The notes below the pieces were generated by a model, which saw nothing but the letters and a program-made list of their open reading frames with translations, ran no database searches and was not told the DNA's origin. A stretch of DNA of 64,000 nt, from contig JANWLA010000025.1 of assembly GCA_025451075.1 (NCBI GenBank), positions 17,193 through 81,192 on the forward strand, read 5' to 3'. The position numbers were made by a program, and so were the translations under genes. The stretch is from Nitrosotalea sp. (lineage in GTDB: Archaea > Thermoproteota > Nitrososphaeria > Nitrososphaerales > Nitrosopumilaceae). This document shows, piece after piece, positions 28,614-38,140 of the stretch. How positions within the stretch are numbered: the first letter of the stretch is position 1; every line of letters begins with the position of its first letter.

Positions 28614-29975
28614 CTATTTGCCGTGCGAGTATACTGTATCTGCACTAAAGAAAGGACAGTTTACAATAAATCCTGCAACAGCAGTGTCTGTCATGGTATT
28701 CTTGCTTGTAATGTCATGCACATTTTCAAGAACAGTTGCCATCGCAGGATCTTTCCAAGTTACCACCTGAATTCTCCACATTGGGGAATAATATTGATCT
28801 CCTTGTTTTGCACTTGCTACTCCTGACTGGAATCCCAAAGGTCCGCTGCCTGTTATGCCGTTTGAAAACTGGTACAGGTCTGCTGCTGCACTTGAAGATA
28901 TTGTGCTCTGGGTCTTGTTTGCCAAAACAATTCCTAGTGCATCTGCTGGACCTTTCTGTGATGCGTCAGTTACGATATAGTAAATTGTGGAACCATCAGG
29001 GCCAAATCCCCTGTGAGCTACAAAAGTTACCTGCATCTTGTCTGTGTCAATGTTTAGCACTTGGGCATTTCCATATGCACCGGATTCACTGATTGAATCT
29101 CGAATCTTTAGGTGGCCTGCAGGAATTGTTCCCTCCTTGTCGCCGCCCCACTGTACTATTGGACAGTTGACAACTATGGTTGTTGGAGTGATTGTAATTT
29201 TTCCTGCGTTGAATGCGGCCATGATATCATCTTCAGAACCCAAGACTGTGGCAGTTGATGCATCCTTCCACTCTACTAGATTTATCTTCCAAAGTGGGCT
29301 GTACTTTAGTTCTCCTGGAATTGAATCAACAACGTTGGGCTGGAATCCAAGTACGCCTCCTCCCTTGACACCGTTTTTGAATGCATAGATGTTTGCCTGC
29401 GATGATGCTGGGGCTTTGGCTAGTGCAGGTGCAAAGGTCACAGGAAAGTTGGTAAATGTACCTAGTGCGGTTGCTATTGTGGAATCAGATGCTTCTGTTG
29501 TGATATAGTACACATTTTTTCCATCATACAATCCCTTTACCAGTGGAATAACTATGGGCAGATTTGCATTTGATAATTTCAAAACTGAACCCGGGTCTTT
29601 TGACATCATGGTTTCATTTGACACTATGGAACCGCCGTTTGACATCATGGCTCCATTGCCTGACATCATGGAACCGCCATTTGACATCATTGACTGTGTA
29701 GACATTGTATGATTTATTTTTCCTGTCTGAGCTTGGCTGAGTTCTTGTTGTATCTGGGAATACTCTCCTGGTCCACAGATGTGATCTCCACACACTACAA
29801 AATTTCCGCCATATGTGAAAGTAAGTGGCTGGTCATTTGGTGCAGTATAGTCTCTTTTTGTAAGTGCATTTGCAGATGGTACATTCACAAAGGCAGTCAC
29901 TGCAGAGATGGAAAGCAATGGAAGAATCAACAACACTCCCAAGCTACGAATTTTACTTGTCATTGCATCTTCCAA
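28614..29975 (-). CDS. Exported protein: VCGDHxCxPGE module, Met-rich linker, two tandem homologous domains
   Basis: NFVVCGDHICGPGEYSQIQQELSQAQ; MMSNGGSMMSGNGAMMSNGG; two repeats with IYYIVTDAS/VYYITTEAS, LGFQ, YSP(L/M)W(K/R)I, VNCP. Confidence 0.75.
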   Translation of the reverse strand: MEDAMTSKIRSLGVLLILPLLSISAVTAFVNVPSANALTKRDYTAPNDQPLTFTYGGNFVVCGDHICGPGEYSQIQQELSQAQTGKINHTMSTQSMMSNGGSMMSGNGAMMSNGGSIVSNETMMSKDPGSVLKLSNANLPIVIPLVKGLYDGKNVYYITTEASDSTIATALGTFTNFPVTFAPALAKAPASSQANIYAFKNGVKGGGVLGFQPNVVDSIPGELKYSPLWKINLVEWKDASTATVLGSEDDIMAAFNAGKITITPTTIVVNCPIVQWGGDKEGTIPAGHLKIRDSISESGAYGNAQVLNIDTDKMQVTFVAHRGFGPDGSTIYYIVTDASQKGPADALGIVLANKTQSTISSSAAADLYQFSNGITGSGPLGFQSGVASAKQGDQYYSPMWRIQVVTWKDPAMATVLENVHDITSKNTMTDTAVAGFIVNCPFFSADTVYSHGK

Positions 29976-30041
29976 GTCGAGATTTTATAGATAAGACTTG
30001 TTCCAGATCTCATCCAAATTGTGCATTTGCACTTTTTAAAA

Positions 30042-31067
30042 CTACAACCCTATGCTGTTGATTGGATTTCCAGAGTTTGCATCAATTATCAAAATTATCT
30101 TCTTGCCCTTGTGGTCATATTGTGCAAACCATATTGGAGCATGCAGCAGTTCTGCGCTTGAAACATCTTCCTGGGTTTCCATCTGTCTTATCATGTGGTA
30201 TTTGGCGTGAACTGTCTGTGACTGGATCTGGTCTACAACGCCTTTTGCCTGGTTTTTTGCAGCATCCTCGTTGATATCGCCATTCAAGATTTTAATTGAT
30301 TTTGGAACTTTTTTTGAATCAAAATCAATCCTGTTGTCAAGTGAAAATTCGTATCCATGAGGCTGGTATGCAGTCAATGACTTTACAGCAACCACGGGAC
30401 AGTTGTAGCTCTCATTTACCGTATATGCCTTGGTTGCATTTCCTCCACCGCCCATCATTCCGCCTCCTCCCATCATTGAACCAAAGAGCATTCCGTCCAT
30501 CATTCCTCCACCAAAACCTCCTCCCCGTCTTCCCCCTCCGCCGCTCATCGCACCGCCCATCAGGCCTGCCATGGCAACAGTTGCAGCAATGCTTCCAACC
30601 TGTACTGCAATGTCTGTTGCAATAAGATTTGTTTTTGCAGTGACAGGGACAATCCAGTATGGGACAAATGACAATTCAAGATCATCAAGCTTTGAGCTCT
30701 CTTGGAGGTGTCTGTGCAAAAGGCCCTTGTCAATCATTTGGTGGAGTCTTGCAGTGATCTGATCCTGGTCCATTATTGTAACTGGTAACATGGTATGCTT
30801 TGCAACATTTTTCCATCCCTTGTTTTCAAGACTGACACTGCTTCCACAGTATTCGCATGTGACTACCATCTCGCCGAACTTTGGAACAATTGGTGCACTA
30901 CAGTTTGGACACTTTACTTCCTTTACTTCGGTACTTGCATCTTGCTGGGTGGATACAGTTGTATCTGTAGATGTGTTTGTTGCAATTTGTTTTGCACCGC
31001 ATTTTACACAAAAGACTGCATCATCTGGAAGTTGTAGACCGCATTTTACACAAAACATTTTTTTCAC
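30042..31067 (-). CDS. Multi-zinc-ribbon protein with Gly/Met-rich segment
   Basis: MFCVKCG...FCVKCGAK; CPNCSAPI...CEYCGSSV; GGAMSGGGGRRGGGFGGGMMDGMLFGSMMGGGGMMGGGG. Confidence 0.75.
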   Translation of the reverse strand: MKKMFCVKCGLQLPDDAVFCVKCGAKQIATNTSTDTTVSTQQDASTEVKEVKCPNCSAPIVPKFGEMVVTCEYCGSSVSLENKGWKNVAKHTMLPVTIMDQDQITARLHQMIDKGLLHRHLQESSKLDDLELSFVPYWIVPVTAKTNLIATDIAVQVGSIAATVAMAGLMGGAMSGGGGRRGGGFGGGMMDGMLFGSMMGGGGMMGGGGNATKAYTVNESYNCPVVAVKSLTAYQPHGYEFSLDNRIDFDSKKVPKSIKILNGDINEDAAKNQAKGVVDQIQSQTVHAKYHMIRQMETQEDVSSAELLHAPIWFAQYDHKGKKIILIIDANSGNPINSIGL

Positions 31068-32144
31068 CTAACTTGATTTTATCTCATTTCCACAATGAGA
31101 ACAGAACTTGGAATCAACTGCAACTATGGTATTGCATTTTGGACATATGACTCCTTGAGGTTTTTGTACCGGAGGCTGCTGGGTCTCTCCACAGCTTGGA
31201 CAAAAGTTGTTTGAGACTGGCATCATCATGGAACACTTTGGGCACTGCTTCATTGGGGGCTGGTACATTCCTTGGCCCATCTGACCTGCCATTGCATATC
31301 CAATGCCAGAGCCTGCGCCAAATCCAACTCCAAGGCCTGCCATGGAGCCTGCACCGCCTGAAGGATTCTTGGCAGCCTCTGTCATGGCCTGGCCTGCCTG
31401 ATACTGCATGTAATTTACGCCAAGAACTGACATTTCTGACTTGGTGTTGATTGCCTTTTGCACCTCTTCTGGTAGGCTGATTGTAAGTCCTGATATCTTG
31501 TTTATCTCTAAACCGTATTGGCCAAAACTTGACTGGGTGTTGGCAAGTACAACTTGCTCAATGTTTTGCAAGTTTGAAGCCAAGTCTGTAATCTTCATTC
31601 CGCTTTCTTTCATCTTTCCAATTGCGTTGAACAGCAAAAGCACCATCTGCTCTTTTAGTCTAGATTCAATTGCGTCTGATGTCTGCATTGCAAATGTTCC
31701 GACAAACTGGTTTACAAAATTCTCAGGTGATGAAATCTTCCACCTAAACTCTCCAAATATTCTCAAGTTTACCATTCCAAGCACTGGGTCGACAAACTGG
31801 TAAGGTCCCTGTGAGCCAAACTTGCCGTCAATGTACCTGTTTTGCAGATAATACACTTCAGCTGCCTGCTGCACTCCGGTGAAAAACTTCAACAGCCCGC
31901 TCACTATTGGCGCATTAAAATCAGTCAGAGCATATCTATTTGGCTTGTCAAAATATGTCAAAACTTTTCCGTCTCTGAAAAATACTGCAATCTCGTCTTC
32001 CCGGACTACTATGTTATCATTGAGTCGTATCAATCTTGGAACCTTCCACATGATGTTGCCTTCCTTGTATTGTGATTCCCACTCTATTGTAGTAGAGCCA
32101 ACTACACTTCCACCAGCGTCTTGATCTTTTTTACGTCCAAACAT
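31068..32144 (-). CDS. SPFH-domain protein with C-terminal zinc ribbons (YdjI/virion-core-like)
   Basis: NIMWKVPRLIRLNDNIVVREDEIAVFFRDGKVL...RIFGEFRWKISSPENFVNQFVGT...ITISLPEEVQKAI; CPKCSMMMPVSNNFCPSCG, CPKCNTIVAVDSKFCSHCG. Confidence 0.85.
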   Translation of the reverse strand: MFGRKKDQDAGGSVVGSTTIEWESQYKEGNIMWKVPRLIRLNDNIVVREDEIAVFFRDGKVLTYFDKPNRYALTDFNAPIVSGLLKFFTGVQQAAEVYYLQNRYIDGKFGSQGPYQFVDPVLGMVNLRIFGEFRWKISSPENFVNQFVGTFAMQTSDAIESRLKEQMVLLLFNAIGKMKESGMKITDLASNLQNIEQVVLANTQSSFGQYGLEINKISGLTISLPEEVQKAINTKSEMSVLGVNYMQYQAGQAMTEAAKNPSGGAGSMAGLGVGFGAGSGIGYAMAGQMGQGMYQPPMKQCPKCSMMMPVSNNFCPSCGETQQPPVQKPQGVICPKCNTIVAVDSKFCSHCGNEIKSS

Positions 32145-32176
32145 TTACTGACAATCTCCAGTTTCTACCATTTTTA

Positions 32177-32719
32177 TCACTTTGTAACCAATATGTTTTC
32201 AACTGACTCTAGTCTCTGCTTCCAAGAGTGACTCAAGTCATCTAGCATTGAACTAATCTTAGATGTGATATCCTGCACTGATTTTCCTGAATTATAATCT
32301 GATATGCAACTTGAACATGCTGAAAAAATCTGCTCTGCAGTATTTACAAAATTATAGTCATACTCGTACAACTTGTTGAGAACACCATCGTCAATTCTTA
32401 TGTTTGGAGAAATTCCCGCAGACCCCTGTTGGGCATGCTGTACAACACCTGAAATCTGCTGTATCTGAGATATTACATTTGCAACCAGTGTGAGATTTGA
32501 AAAATCTCCCTTGGCAGTTACGGCCTTTCTCAGGTCTTCAATTTTTCCCTTGGACTCGTTTAGATTGTCTGAGACCTGTTTTCGCAGCAATTGGTCGGCA
32601 GCCCTAATATCTTCAAGATTGCGGTATTCTCGCAGTCCTGGTATCTTTAGCTGTAATTTTTTCCAGGTGCCTCTGTTTTCAACTATCTTCTCGCGCAGGT
32701 CTGGATTATTTTCTGCCAT
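32177..32719 (-). CDS. Coiled-coil protein, first gene of the SPFH operon
   Basis: 180-aa helical protein, 32 nt upstream of the SPFH gene, same strand. Confidence 0.65.
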   Translation of the reverse strand: MAENNPDLREKIVENRGTWKKLQLKIPGLREYRNLEDIRAADQLLRKQVSDNLNESKGKIEDLRKAVTAKGDFSNLTLVANVISQIQQISGVVQHAQQGSAGISPNIRIDDGVLNKLYEYDYNFVNTAEQIFSACSSCISDYNSGKSVQDITSKISSMLDDLSHSWKQRLESVENILVTK

Positions 32720-32860
32720 GTGTTACTTAGCTATATTATAAAACTTAAAGATTCCGAGAACAATGTTACCTGATTGCACAAAATTTACTCGTGGATAAAT
32801 CTACACTTGTTCCATAGCATCAAAGTCATATAATGCAAATATCCCCCCTAGTCTTGCACC

Positions 32861-34807
32861 ATGAAAAAAACTGTCTTGTCGATTCTGGTTTCATTTCTTT
32901 TGATGTTCTGTTTTGTACCGTCATTTGCGCAAACAAATTCTACTGTCCAGGATTTTAAAACGCTGCAGCAGCAAAAAAACCAAAACAGCGCAAATTTATC
33001 CTATGCCGTATTTTATATCACAGAAAACGACAAGTGCTCTGATTCAGAATATCAGAGCTTGAAATTTTATCAAGTGGTGACAGATGAATATCTCTCGCTG
33101 TATGGAATACAACATGATCTGCAAGGCTCACTGTGTGTCCCTCTGAAAAGTTACCAGTCTTATTTCTCTGGACTGTCTACATACACACTTCCTGTTGTGA
33201 TATCAGATGATACGGTAGGCCAGCAACTAGTCCAGCAGGGCTTTTACGGAATGTATCAAATAACAGGAACTGGCATGCAGTCAATCTATGTCTGCTCTTG
33301 TGACAATAAAACAGAGAGCTGGGCAGGTGCATGGATTTTGTCTCACGAGCTGTCACACTTTTCATTGCGATATTTTGGCGAGCCTGATGACATTGCAGTC
33401 AACTGGGTGCACTATATTCAAGCACTAGAAAATGACTGCCAGCAAGGAGATTTCTCAAAAATCTGTCCACAATATTCTGCATCTGTAACATCACCTTCCG
33501 GAAACCAGATTCCTGTGATGGTAATATACGGGCAAGGTCCATCCTCTGACCTTCCGGCAAATGCTCCGCAAAGTGAAGCTGTTACACTGCAAGAAAGTTC
33601 CATTGTTCCAACTCAAAATCCTGCATGCCAGACAAACCAAGTGTGTGCACTGCCCGGAGATTATATCAAATACCAAATCGCTACACCTGGCCTAAACCAA
33701 ACAATACGATTTGATTTTACAAGCCCAACTGACAACAAGAATATTACAGTCAAGACAAGTGTGATACAGAACGGCTCACCTGCATCCGAGTCTGACATGC
33801 TTGATCTGACAAAATCATTATTCTTCAGACCAAATGGTCAGTCAACTAATTTCATGTACTTGCTTCCAATTCCACTGAAACTAAACAATGCATACCACCA
33901 AGGTGTGATGCAATTTAACAACTATACCAGAAGTGTCATGTCTGCACAAAACACCAACCAAACAAATTCAATTCTGGTACAAATTGACAAAGATACTGGA
34001 ATATTACTAAATCTTGCAGTCTCAAATGTTGTAAACGTAAACGGAAAAACATCTGTTAACCAACAATCCTACAAACTTGTTGATACAAATAAAATTAATT
34101 TTTCAAATTATGTCACTGGCACGATTTTAATTCCGTCGTGGGTAAAACAAAATGCCAAGTTTTGGTCAGACGGTTCAATCCCTGACACGCAATTTATCCA
34201 AGGGATGCAATATCTAATTGAAAATGATATCGTAAAAATACCTCAATCTGGTACTGCCAGCAATCCATCTACTTTGATACCATCGTGGGTCAAAAATAAT
34301 GCCAAGTTTTGGTCAGAGGGAATAATCTCTGATAACGAGTTTGCCGGGGCAATCCAGTATCTTATCTCAAATGAAATCATGCAAATCTCCGTTCCACAAA
34401 ACAGCTCCACTGAAAACTCGTCTGGTTTACCAACCGGTAAAATCAAGATAGGAAATGTATCACTTGACGTTGAGATTGCAAATACTCCAGATACTCAGGT
34501 AAAGGGATTACAGTACCATACTCCATTGTCATACGGACAAGGCATGCTCTTTACATTTGCCCAGCCTCAGGAGATACCAATATGGATGAAAGACATGCAG
34601 TTTCCAATTGATATCATCTGGGCTGATGGCTCTGGAAATGTTCTGCGTGTGGAAAAGAATGCGCCGGCATGTACTGCTGATCCTTGTCAGGTGTATGGCC
34701 AGGACCTAACCCAGGCACAATATGTCTTGGAGGTGACATCAGGCTTTGCAGACAAGTTTGGCATTGATCAAAGCTCGCACCTGCAACTGCTGACGCCAAT
34801 TCCGTGA
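32861..34807 (+). CDS. Exported multidomain protein: HExxH region, two IPxWVK repeats, C-terminal DUF192
   Basis: Signal peptide; WILSHELSHFSLRYFGEP; IPSWVKQNAKFWSDGSIPDTQFIQGMQYLIEN and IPSWVKNNAKFWSEGIISDNEFAGAIQYLISN; DUF192-like GNVSLDVEIANTPDTQVKGLQYHTPLSYGQGMLFTF...PIWMKDMQFPIDIIW. Confidence 0.8.
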   Translation: MKKTVLSILVSFLLMFCFVPSFAQTNSTVQDFKTLQQQKNQNSANLSYAVFYITENDKCSDSEYQSLKFYQVVTDEYLSLYGIQHDLQGSLCVPLKSYQSYFSGLSTYTLPVVISDDTVGQQLVQQGFYGMYQITGTGMQSIYVCSCDNKTESWAGAWILSHELSHFSLRYFGEPDDIAVNWVHYIQALENDCQQGDFSKICPQYSASVTSPSGNQIPVMVIYGQGPSSDLPANAPQSEAVTLQESSIVPTQNPACQTNQVCALPGDYIKYQIATPGLNQTIRFDFTSPTDNKNITVKTSVIQNGSPASESDMLDLTKSLFFRPNGQSTNFMYLLPIPLKLNNAYHQGVMQFNNYTRSVMSAQNTNQTNSILVQIDKDTGILLNLAVSNVVNVNGKTSVNQQSYKLVDTNKINFSNYVTGTILIPSWVKQNAKFWSDGSIPDTQFIQGMQYLIENDIVKIPQSGTASNPSTLIPSWVKNNAKFWSEGIISDNEFAGAIQYLISNEIMQISVPQNSSTENSSGLPTGKIKIGNVSLDVEIANTPDTQVKGLQYHTPLSYGQGMLFTFAQPQEIPIWMKDMQFPIDIIWADGSGNVLRVEKNAPACTADPCQVYGQDLTQAQYVLEVTSGFADKFGIDQSSHLQLLTPIP

Positions 34808-34849
34808 TGCAAGACTAGATTTTTAAATTCCACCAAAGCAATTCAATCC

Positions 34850-35155
34850 ATGCCAAATAAAATCATGATAAATCTTGACAAGGCAATATACACCGAAGGA
34901 GAATATGTAAAAATAAAACTTGATTACGAAACACTCACTCCAAAACAGGCAATGCACTTGGTCATATTTGATCCGTCTGAAAGAGAGGCCTTCAGCGAAG
35001 ACCAATACCTAAACTCGCAAAAAGGCTCATACTCTAACGTCCTCCGGTTTGATACAAAACAATGGAAGATTCCGGGAAGATACAAAGTTGCAGCATGGGA
35101 TCAAGAAGGAACAAGAAAAGAAGTCTTTTTCCAGTTCAAGACAAAAGGCTCATAG
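34850..35155 (+). CDS. Small Ig-like beta-rich protein
   Basis: IMINLDKAIYTEGEYVKIKLDYETL...WKIPGRYKVAAWDQEGTRKEVFFQF. Confidence 0.55.
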   Translation: MPNKIMINLDKAIYTEGEYVKIKLDYETLTPKQAMHLVIFDPSEREAFSEDQYLNSQKGSYSNVLRFDTKQWKIPGRYKVAAWDQEGTRKEVFFQFKTKGS

Positions 35156-35238
35156 ATTATTTTCTAAATGTGCAAAAATTTTATTACATCAAGAACTATG
35201 TTCACCAATCCATAAATACATCAAAGAAAGGCAAAGAT

Positions 35239-35949
35239 GTGTTGAAGACTGTAACACTTTTGGGATTTATCGCAATTGTATTTCTTGTATCATCAATGCT
35301 TGCAAGTCAGGCAAGTGCACAGTACCAGTCTCAGTCCGGTAATCGACAATTCCAAGGCACTCGAGTTCCTGTAAATGGTACATACACAAATTCTGCGTTT
35401 GGTGTTACAGTAACAATTCCTGATGGATGGAGCGGATATGAGATGAAGCGAACGAGTGGAACCACATCTGTAATGTTGGCCCTTGGAGGATTTCACATGC
35501 AACAAGGCGGACCACGTCCTGCGGTTATGATGATGGTCTCAATGTATCCCAGAAACTCTACAACCCCTACTCCACAATTTACTCCAAGAAATTTGCCTGC
35601 AAATGAAACATGCAATAATGATTCTAATACCACCAAGACTGTTAATGGAATGAGTCTTACTGATGTTGTAATTGACTGCTCTGGACAAATGACACTCAAG
35701 ACAGAGTATGATTATGCAAAAACAGATTCTTCTTATGTTATACTTGGGTACCGTGCAAATTCCCAGTCAAACTTTGATTCTCAAATTGCTGCGTTTAACA
35801 GCCTGCTTGGAACACTCCTGATTGGAAACTCCGCAGGAGCATCTACTGTACCTGAATTCCCAACTGCCTTTGTAGGATTGGCAGTAGCAATAATGGTTGG
35901 AACAGTTGTCATCCTTGGACGATCTAAGATAATGCCAAACCGAACCTAG
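35239..35949 (+). CDS. Exported protein with PEF-type C-terminal sorting tail
   Basis: GTG start before signal peptide LKTVTLLGFIAIVFLVSSMLASQASA; C-terminal TVPEFPTAFVGLAVAIMVGTVVILGRSK; ORF track start 35062 runs into the upstream gene. Confidence 0.75.
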   Translation: MLKTVTLLGFIAIVFLVSSMLASQASAQYQSQSGNRQFQGTRVPVNGTYTNSAFGVTVTIPDGWSGYEMKRTSGTTSVMLALGGFHMQQGGPRPAVMMMVSMYPRNSTTPTPQFTPRNLPANETCNNDSNTTKTVNGMSLTDVVIDCSGQMTLKTEYDYAKTDSSYVILGYRANSQSNFDSQIAAFNSLLGTLLIGNSAGASTVPEFPTAFVGLAVAIMVGTVVILGRSKIMPNRT

Positions 35950-35965
35950 TTCTGGACATTTACAC

Positions 35966-36940
35966 TTAGGTTGATTTTTGTGGACCACATGCTACGTCAC
36001 TTAGATCTTTGCCGTCGTAAAGATCCTTTACTGCATTCATGTCACAGTCTGAAACAAATGGAAAGTTTGTCTCAATGATATAGTGCATCAAGTCTTCTTG
36101 GTCACTTGAATGTCCAAGTCCTAATGCATGACCGAATTCATGTCTTACTATGGCACCGAGTCGATCTGGTGACAAGTTGCCAACATCGTATATTGTTATT
36201 GCTGCTTTTAGCGTCTCTTGGTTGTCAGTAATGGATTTTGTATATCCTGAATATCCATCTGGATTCTCAAGGCTTGACAAAATTATTGTTATGTCTCCTT
36301 CTTCAGATGGAGACTGCATTATGTTGAATTTGGTTGGAATGTGAAACTTTGTCTTGTCATTTTGCATGTTATCAATTGCACCCTGCCATCCCTTGTAGTA
36401 TACTGAAACAGTACCAACAGGTCCTCTATCCAGCAAAGAGTTGTCTATCTTTACAGACTCTTCTGAGAGTATGGCCTCTTTTATGGCGTCAATTTTTTCT
36501 TTTGAAACCTTGTCTGCATTTAATATGTTGACGTTGAGGACCTGATTGTCCACAATATGCCAAGGCTTCCATGTATCCACCGTATTGCCTTGCAGGTTTT
36601 GTATTAGATACTGTGTCTTAAGTGGACTGTTGTTAGAGTTGGAAAATGATTGTAAATCACTTGGCACATATGAAATAAAGATAAACATTGCAAGGCCAAG
36701 CGCTGCCACTATTGTAACATTTCGCAAAATCTTGTTTTTGCGCGGTTCGCTTTTCATTAATCCAGTTAAAACTTTCTTGTCTTCACGCAACTCACCAATT
36801 ATTTTTTCCTTCTCTGATATGTCATGCTCAAGATGTGTTGTACCTGTCTCCATCTCATCCAGGCGTTTCTTTAGTTCCAGATTCATCTCTTTTAGAAGAG
36901 TTTTTTGAGATACTAGATCATCAAACAGCTCTTGTTTCAT
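35966..36940 (-). CDS. Coiled-coil + single-TM + extracytoplasmic matrixin-like metalloprotease (paralog of 17469..18554)
   Basis: HEFGHALGLGH; YLIQNLQGNTVDTW, PDGYSGYTKSI shared with paralog; ATGA overlap with receiver gene. Confidence 0.85.
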   Translation of the reverse strand: MKQELFDDLVSQKTLLKEMNLELKKRLDEMETGTTHLEHDISEKEKIIGELREDKKVLTGLMKSEPRKNKILRNVTIVAALGLAMFIFISYVPSDLQSFSNSNNSPLKTQYLIQNLQGNTVDTWKPWHIVDNQVLNVNILNADKVSKEKIDAIKEAILSEESVKIDNSLLDRGPVGTVSVYYKGWQGAIDNMQNDKTKFHIPTKFNIMQSPSEEGDITIILSSLENPDGYSGYTKSITDNQETLKAAITIYDVGNLSPDRLGAIVRHEFGHALGLGHSSDQEDLMHYIIETNFPFVSDCDMNAVKDLYDGKDLSDVACGPQKST

Positions 36941-37356
36941 ATGGGTACCGCCTTTAATGTGGATAATCTGTCCAGTATGCGCATTATTTCGTTAATATCA
37001 TAAGGCTTGTAAATTATGGCAGATGCATCAAGGGCAATCAACTTGTCATGTGTGCTAACTGTCAAGTCTGCTGTAACCATTATTACGATGACATCAGACC
37101 TGATTTCCTTGATTTTCTCTAATGCGTATATTCCATCATGCCCTTCCATCATTACATCTAAAAATACCGAATCTGGCCTGAGTTTTTTGTACAGCTCTAC
37201 TGCCTCCAATCCATCATATCCTCTTCCAATCACTTTGATTCCTTTAATCTGCAAAAAATCACACAGGACCGATACTGTATCCCTGTCATCATCAATTACT
37301 ATAGTTGTAATAGAATTGTCATTACTAGTTGAGTGAGAATGAGAAAACGGTTTCAT
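36937..37356 (-). CDS. Single-domain response regulator
   Basis: TIVIDDDRDT...SVFLDVMMEGHDGIYAL...VTAD...IYKPY. Confidence 0.9.
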   Translation of the reverse strand: MKPFSHSHSTSNDNSITTIVIDDDRDTVSVLCDFLQIKGIKVIGRGYDGLEAVELYKKLRPDSVFLDVMMEGHDGIYALEKIKEIRSDVIVIMVTADLTVSTHDKLIALDASAIIYKPYDINEIMRILDRLSTLKAVPI

Positions 37357-37556
37357 CAGTTATATGAATTCTTGAATATATATTAGATGAATTTTGTTTG
37401 GTTTGAACAAACTAATTTTTACCAACTACCCGTCCAGATCTAAAAAATACTGATAATTCAATAAATTCCATCTGGCTGAAAAGTAGGCTTCTTTTACCAC
37501 TATGGTAAGAAAATGCGATCAAACTTTATTAAAACGGATGAGGTATTATTTCATTA

Positions 37557-38063
37557 TTGAATAATACCCAGTGCTACCACTTGCTTGGCCTAAGGGAAGG
37601 TGCATCCATACCTGAAATACGAAGCGCGTATCGCAGACTTGTGCTAGAGTACCATCCTGACAAAAATACGTCAGCCAAAGATGGTGCAAAATTCAAATTG
37701 ATAACAGAGGCTTATCGCACACTGCGTGTAAAAAACACAAGTGTAAGCAGAAATCCTGGTAACATGTATCAAAAACAATCTAGTACATATAAAAAGGTCC
37801 AGTCATGGAATTTCTATCTAAACATACTTTATGATATTATCGACTATGCTCAAAAAATAGTATATCAAAAAATCATTTGCCGATATCTGCCAAAATCAAA
37901 ACCTCTTTTGATGGCATGCTACAGACTTGCATTACAATATTGTATAATGCCATTGTACGGTTTGATGGAATCTTCATACATCCATACCCATTCTCTTATC
38001 TTGCGTGTATCGTACCGGGGACTGGTAAGGGGCATATCACGATACCTTGGCCTGCATTCTTAG
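37557..38063 (+). CDS. J-domain (DnaJ-like) protein
   Basis: CYHLLGLREGASIPEIRSAYRRLVLEYHPDKNTSAKDGAKFKLITEAYRTL with HPD motif; TTG start. Confidence 0.8.
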   Translation: MNNTQCYHLLGLREGASIPEIRSAYRRLVLEYHPDKNTSAKDGAKFKLITEAYRTLRVKNTSVSRNPGNMYQKQSSTYKKVQSWNFYLNILYDIIDYAQKIVYQKIICRYLPKSKPLLMACYRLALQYCIMPLYGLMESSYIHTHSLILRVSYRGLVRGISRYLGLHS

Positions 38064-38140
38064 GGTGTACACAGATTTTTCCGCATGATTCATGATTGGG
38101 GTTTTAGGTATTTTTAAATAGAAAAGGTACCAAACAGATC

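Noticed and set aside
30296-30625. Plus-strand ORFs over the Gly/Met-rich segment
   Set aside because: Pro/Leu/Ser-rich antisense of a GGC-rich coding repeat
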